From the NCBI RefSeq assembly GCF_020164455.1, contig NZ_JAIQWW010000008.1, positions 124,001-188,000 on the forward strand: a DNA stretch of 64,000 bases, written 5' to 3'. Shown in pieces: positions 60,701-64,000 of this stretch. This stretch comes from Phyllobacterium chamaecytisi (GTDB lineage Bacteria; Pseudomonadota; Alphaproteobacteria; Rhizobiales; Rhizobiaceae). Made by a program: the position numbers and the translations under genes. Positions within the stretch are counted from its first letter, which is position 1; every line of letters starts with the position of its first letter. The notes below the pieces were generated by a model that was not told where the DNA came from, did no database searches, and saw only the letters and a list, made by a program, of their open reading frames with translations.

Positions 60701-61018
60701 ATTTTCATTTGGCATCGCGGCGCGTACAGGACTTGCGAAATGAATAATTGTGGCTACATGGCAGGAGACCGCAGCGTTGTTTGCATGCCTCTTCGCGCGA
60801 AAAACGGCGGCAGTTTGCGAACTCCGATACGCGAGCGTTGCAGGCATCTTGCAGCGCACTTTAGACCTGCGAAGCTTCGCCAAGGCTTACACTTCGCGCC
60901 CTCTCTTTTTCGGGGCAACGCAACATCAATTTCGGTGGCGCTGATCCTCGGGGAAAAAGCCAATTTCAGCGAATGTATGTCCGCTCTCAGCGGAAGAAAA
61001 CCGCACAGCTCCTGCGCC

Positions 61019-62704
61019 CTACTTCTGCGAAACATACGGCACCGGTGTAGAAGACCTGCGGGCAGTTCCAGCCGGGCGCTCGACCAAGATCAACTTTCGC
61101 GGGGGCGTTCTTTGATTGCTCAGTTTCTCGAGCTCCTGGTCCAGCTGCTTATCAGCTGCAGTCAGGCGATGATGAAGGCGTTGGTAGTCCGTCCATGTCG
61201 GGGTGCGGTAGATTTCCAGCCACCGTGACGGCGCCTGAACATCGCGTGTGAGTGTCCATTGCCGGGCGCCAACCCGCGTTTGAATGAGGCGGCGGTCTCG
61301 CATAATGTCGAGAAAGACATCGGCATTTTCCTCCGGTATCGAATATTCTGTCGTAACGAGGATAGGTCCGCTTCTCGGCTTCAGATCGAGGGAAACATCG
61401 GGTGCGCTAAAGCTGCCTGAGGGCTCAAGTTCCGAGTCAGACCGATTGCTGATCGGTAGTTTCAGGCCCAGCGCGGCAACCAGAAGCGTCGCTCCCGCGG
61501 AGCCCGCCAATGCTACCGTCAGCGAATAGTTTTCCGCTACCACGCCCCATAGCCAGCTGCCGCCAGCGATACCGCCATACGTAAAGGCGTTATAGACAGA
61601 GATGGTCCGACCAACCACCCACCGCGGGCTTGCAAGCTGCACATTGACGCCCAGTCCCGACCAAGCGGTGACCCAGCCGGCGCCACCAATAGAGAGTGAG
61701 AGTGCCGCGACGGCAAGGGAAGAGGCAAGGGCAAGTGAGAACGCACATGCAGCACATCCAACGCTTGCAATGACGAGCATGCGTTCCTGGCTGAAGGTTC
61801 GCCGGAGGTGCGGATTGGCGAGCCCCGCCAAAAGTGCGCCGGCGCCGAAGCCCGCCATCAAGATGCCGTAGCCGACCGGACCGACCTTCAACTCGTCACG
61901 CGCAACGAGGGGGAGAAGCGCCAAAATGGAGGCGCTCGCGAGCCCGAACAAAGTCCCGCGCATGATCGTCGATTTGATCTCCGAGGATATGGCCGTGAAG
62001 CGTAGGCCGTCATAGATGGCTGTCATCAGCGCTTCGCGGGGAAGGGTTGATTGTTGCACCTTCCAATTATTTCGCCATAAAGCAGTGAGAGGGGCCACAA
62101 ATCCAAAGGTCGTGAGCGCGAATGTAACCAGAGGCCCGAAAGCGGCGACGATAATACCACCAAGGGCTGGGCCGATACTGCGGACCGTGTTGAATCCGAC
62201 ATTGAGAAGTGTGACCGCGGCCGGGAGATGGCGACGCTCCAGCATATCGCCAAGGGACGCACGCCAGGATGGGTCGCTGAGGGCGATACCGCAACCATCC
62301 AAAAAGCTGAAAGCGAGGATTAACCACGGATTAGTGATGCCAAGCGCCATGAGGATCGTCAGTATCGCGGAGGCCGCCATCATGAGGCTTCGACCAATAA
62401 TCATGACCATGCGCCGGTTGTAGTTATCGGCAATTGCCCCAACGAAGATCGCCAGAAAGAACGCGGGCAAGGTCGACGCTGCCTGAACCAGGGCAACCAT
62501 CGTGTCCGACGTGGAGATCGTGACCATCAGCCAGCTGAGCGCCACGGTCTGCATTAACCACCCTAGGCTCGATAGCTGCGACGCGAAGAAAATGGAACGG
62601 AAGGTAGGATTCTTCAGGGGGGCAAAAAGCGCCATATCTTCTGTGGCCGCGTTGGGCATCTGGTTTACTCGTTTCTTCGTTTCGTCAGCCCGCGGTGCTG
62701 CCAT
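61019..62704 (-). CDS. MFS exporter with a C-terminal soluble domain
   Basis: A 561-residue protein. Residues about 25-420 form a twelve-helix MFS transporter of the secretion-effector/enterobactin-exporter branch (FRSIFFASQLSSLGWLMQTV, then FVGAIADNYNRRMVMI). After a short linker, about 120 C-terminal residues (PILVTTEYSIPEENADVFLD, WTLTRDVQAPSRWLEIYRTP) look like a ferredoxin-fold monooxygenase-like dimer domain. The first in-frame ATG is 62704, overlapping the upstream regulator by 20 bases; ATG 62659 is the alternative, and neither has a strong ribosome site. The overlap implies co-transcription with the LuxR-type regulator. It may export a signal or toxic compound. Confidence 0.87.
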   Translation of the reverse strand: MAAPRADETKKRVNQMPNAATEDMALFAPLKNPTFRSIFFASQLSSLGWLMQTVALSWLMVTISTSDTMVALVQAASTLPAFFLAIFVGAIADNYNRRMVMIIGRSLMMAASAILTILMALGITNPWLILAFSFLDGCGIALSDPSWRASLGDMLERRHLPAAVTLLNVGFNTVRSIGPALGGIIVAAFGPLVTFALTTFGFVAPLTALWRNNWKVQQSTLPREALMTAIYDGLRFTAISSEIKSTIMRGTLFGLASASILALLPLVARDELKVGPVGYGILMAGFGAGALLAGLANPHLRRTFSQERMLVIASVGCAACAFSLALASSLAVAALSLSIGGAGWVTAWSGLGVNVQLASPRWVVGRTISVYNAFTYGGIAGGSWLWGVVAENYSLTVALAGSAGATLLVAALGLKLPISNRSDSELEPSGSFSAPDVSLDLKPRSGPILVTTEYSIPEENADVFLDIMRDRRLIQTRVGARQWTLTRDVQAPSRWLEIYRTPTWTDYQRLHHRLTAADKQLDQELEKLSNQRTPPRKLILVERPAGTARRSSTPVPYVSQK

Positions 62705-63356
62705 AGGGAATAAGTCGCAGATGCGCCGCTTGCGCTATTGCGGCTGAGCTTGAACCGGCCGACTTCAGATACGAGCGGACCGTATGATCTGAAAGTTCAA
62801 GAACAATACCGATATCCTTAATGGCTTTGCCAAGGACGCTCCAAGGAGGGCACTCGACTTCGCGGCCGCCGAGAAGCTGTATTGCGCCGCGACCGCCGTG
62901 AAGCTCGAACGTCGCCTTTTCATGAATGAAAAAGGCAAGCTCGGTCCACTCGCTTCTCAGGCTGGACACGATCGTGCTCCATTCGCGGTCCCGTTTGCTT
63001 GAATTGAGCGAAAGGAGCGCGCGTCGAGATTTTGCGTTAATCGGGAGGGAGTAGAAGTTATCGCCCAGACCATGTCGGTTCACGTCGGCGCAAAACTCAT
63101 ATGCCGCCTCGGACACTTCAACTTCTCGCCAATGAAAAGGCAACATTCGGTTAAGGCCTTCCTGAAGTCTATCGGGGTAGGTGGTTCTGACGAATGGTGT
63201 GTCTACAGCATCGCCAGGCGTCTGACAGAGAGGGTAAATTATGAAGTCAATGCCATAATTGGTTCGAAAGACCTCAATTGCCTCGACGACTGTGGAGGCC
63301 GCCTGGATTGCTGCAAATGTCGATTTGAAAATTGCCGACTTATCATTGTGATGCAT
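62685..63356 (-). CDS. LuxR-type transcriptional regulator with N-terminal sensor domain
   Basis: A 223-residue protein. Residues about 15-150 have the length and pattern of an autoinducer-binding domain (YGIDFIIYPL, FHWREVEVSEAAYEFC). The C-terminal helix-turn-helix reads LGGREVECPPWSVLGKAIKD, then IGIVLELSDHTVRSYLKSA, corresponding to L(T/S).RE.ECL.W...GK...(I)..IL..S..TV..HL..A. The invariant Leu after EC is Pro here, which is unusual. The stop overlaps the MFS exporter start by 20 bases. It may be a solo LuxR, since no luxI-type synthase is in the window. An AraC regulator gene lies upstream on the same strand. Confidence 0.83.
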   Translation of the reverse strand: MHHNDKSAIFKSTFAAIQAASTVVEAIEVFRTNYGIDFIIYPLCQTPGDAVDTPFVRTTYPDRLQEGLNRMLPFHWREVEVSEAAYEFCADVNRHGLGDNFYSLPINAKSRRALLSLNSSKRDREWSTIVSSLRSEWTELAFFIHEKATFELHGGRGAIQLLGGREVECPPWSVLGKAIKDIGIVLELSDHTVRSYLKSAGSSSAAIAQAAHLRLIPYGSTAG

Positions 63357-63405
63357 GGAATTATCCGTAACTTAACGCATGGGCACTTTCTTGAGCCGCC
63401 GCCCC

Positions 63406-63702
63406 TCAGATCGGACGTTCTTTAGAGAGGCGACCTTCAACGCGAGCCGATAGTTTAAGATTGGAACACCGAAAAGACGGTCCGATGTCGTGATCCCAAG
63501 GACACGTCGCAGCATCGAATCGATGATCTGCGCGAACTGGGTGGAGGGAATTAGATGGACCAGGGTTGTAGGTCACTTTTCTCGCCGCAATATTGGGGAG
63601 GCTTAGTGATCTTACATATTTCGTTACCTTCATTTCCTCTTCCGATCCCTTAACCTGCAGTGGGGTTGTTCTCGACGACGATTCCGCCCAGTCAACTTTC
63701 AT
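63406..63702 (-). CDS. Hypothetical 98-residue protein, doubtful
   Basis: An open frame between the AraC-type and LuxR-type genes, overlapping the AraC stop by 11 bases. No domain is recognised and the composition is unremarkable. A neighbouring minus-strand phase (STQFAQIIDSMLRRVLG, then VPILNYRLALK) looks at least as protein-like, so this may be a decayed gene and not a real small gene. Confidence 0.3.
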   Translation of the reverse strand: MKVDWAESSSRTTPLQVKGSEEEMKVTKYVRSLSLPNIAARKVTYNPGPSNSLHPVRADHRFDAATCPWDHDIGPSFRCSNLKLSARVEGRLSKERPI

Positions 63703-64000
63703 TCAGTGGCATTCTGCGCACATCAGACGGTGTGGCGCCGTAGCGCCGGCGAAAGGCGTGATTGAAGTATGACAGGTCCCCGAACCCGGATTCAAAGGCG
63801 ATACTGCTGATATTCCGATGGAGAAAACGCGCGTCCGCCACAAGGCGGTGAGCGTAAGCCAGGCGCTGCTCGAGGACAAAACTAGTGAAGGTTATACCGG
63901 CACTTGCGAACAAAGCACCAATGTAACGAGGCGTAATTCCGTGGCGGGCCGCCAAGCCTTCGATGCTAAGGCCGCGATTGGTGATGTTGATGACAATGTC
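63692..64000 (-). CDS. AraC-family transcriptional regulator, C-terminal part (cut by window)
   Basis: About 102 codons enter from the right edge and end at TGA just after RRMPLNES. The double helix-turn-helix is complete: GLSIEGLAARHGITPRYIGA for the first, and ISSIAFESGFGDLSYFNHAF, then RRRYGATPSDVRR for the second, which is the family signature. The N-terminal ligand domain lies outside the window. Its last residues overlap the doubtful small frame, and the LuxR-type gene lies 335 bp further on the same strand. Confidence 0.92.
   Translation of the reverse strand, partial: DIVINITNRGLSIEGLAARHGITPRYIGALFASAGITFTSFVLEQRLAYAHRLVADARFLHRNISSIAFESGFGDLSYFNHAFRRRYGATPSDVRRMPLNES

Noticed and set aside
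1-64000. CRISPR array, tRNA, rRNA or riboswitch
   Set aside because: No regularly spaced repeats, cloverleaf-like sequence or known riboswitch core was noticed by reading; a covariance-model scan could still find a small RNA.
1-64000. nod box or NifA/sigma-54 promoter
   Set aside because: Sequences partly like TGGCAC-N5-TTGC occur (for example near 51070) but lie inside genes or miss key bases; none was convincing.

Overview
The window looks like accessory DNA of a rhizobial alphaproteobacterium, most likely a symbiosis-plasmid or symbiosis-island type region. This is inferred from moderately GC-rich coding, a dense catabolic and transport gene content, many paralogous fragments, and remnants of about ten insertion-sequence transposases of different families, none of them intact. 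No nod, nif or fix genes, rRNA, tRNA or CRISPR were seen, so the symbiotic assignment is a judgement and not a direct reading. From memory, the right-hand M24/aminotransferase/aldehyde dehydrogenase set recalls genes of pNGR234a. That needs a database check.

Layout. (1) 1-6.4 kb: an acyl-CoA catabolic block with the end of an acyl-CoA dehydrogenase large subunit, the small subunit, an ADP-forming acyl-CoA synthetase, a two-cupin protein, an enoyl-CoA hydratase and, convergently, a MaoC-like hydratase. (2) 7.1-12.2 kb: a frameshifted EamA transporter, a four-times frameshifted tandem CoA-transferase and a TesB thioesterase, all on the minus strand. (3) 12.5-13.8 kb: insertion-sequence debris. 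(4) 14.1-18.5 kb: a clean operon of beta-keto acid cleavage enzyme, carnitine dehydrogenase-thioesterase fusion, SDR and a periplasmic binding protein. (5) 18.6-36.4 kb: a heavily rearranged region around one complete PotABC-like ABC transporter, a tandem metallo-beta-lactamase protein, a tandem family III CoA-transferase and an amidohydrolase. Pieces of these same genes recur as truncated, fused or deleted copies, including a 386-bp repeat that appears perfect. (6) 36.5-40.2 kb: IS21 and IS5-like debris, an acetoacetate-decarboxylase/amidase chimera and a glutathione transferase. (7) 40.2-49.6 kb: class II aldolase, D-2-hydroxyacid dehydrogenase, MFS transporter, Tat-exported binding protein, class V aminotransferase and a ThDP enzyme. 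(8) 50.7-59.7 kb: aldehyde dehydrogenase, metal-less M24 hydrolase, class III aminotransferase, second aldehyde dehydrogenase and ETF-ubiquinone oxidoreductase. (9) 60.1-64 kb: IS debris, MFS exporter, LuxR-type regulator and a partial AraC regulator.

How the genes may work together. The left and middle parts can be read as uptake of a small cationic compound by a PotD-type ABC importer, CoA activation by CoA transfer or ligation, beta-oxidation-like dehydrogenation and hydration, oxidation by a carnitine-type dehydrogenase, and carbon-carbon cleavage by a BKACE enzyme. Betainyl-CoA hydrolysis would follow, through the fused thioesterase. Carnitine, crotonobetaine or gamma-butyrobetaine is the simplest substrate guess. 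The ETF-ubiquinone oxidoreductase could drain electrons from the acyl-CoA dehydrogenases. The M24 hydrolase, aminotransferase and aldehyde dehydrogenases resemble an ectoine- or diamine-type route. The tandem metallo-beta-lactamase, tandem CoA-transferase and amidohydrolase trio has no function I recognise and is the best candidate for an undescribed pathway.
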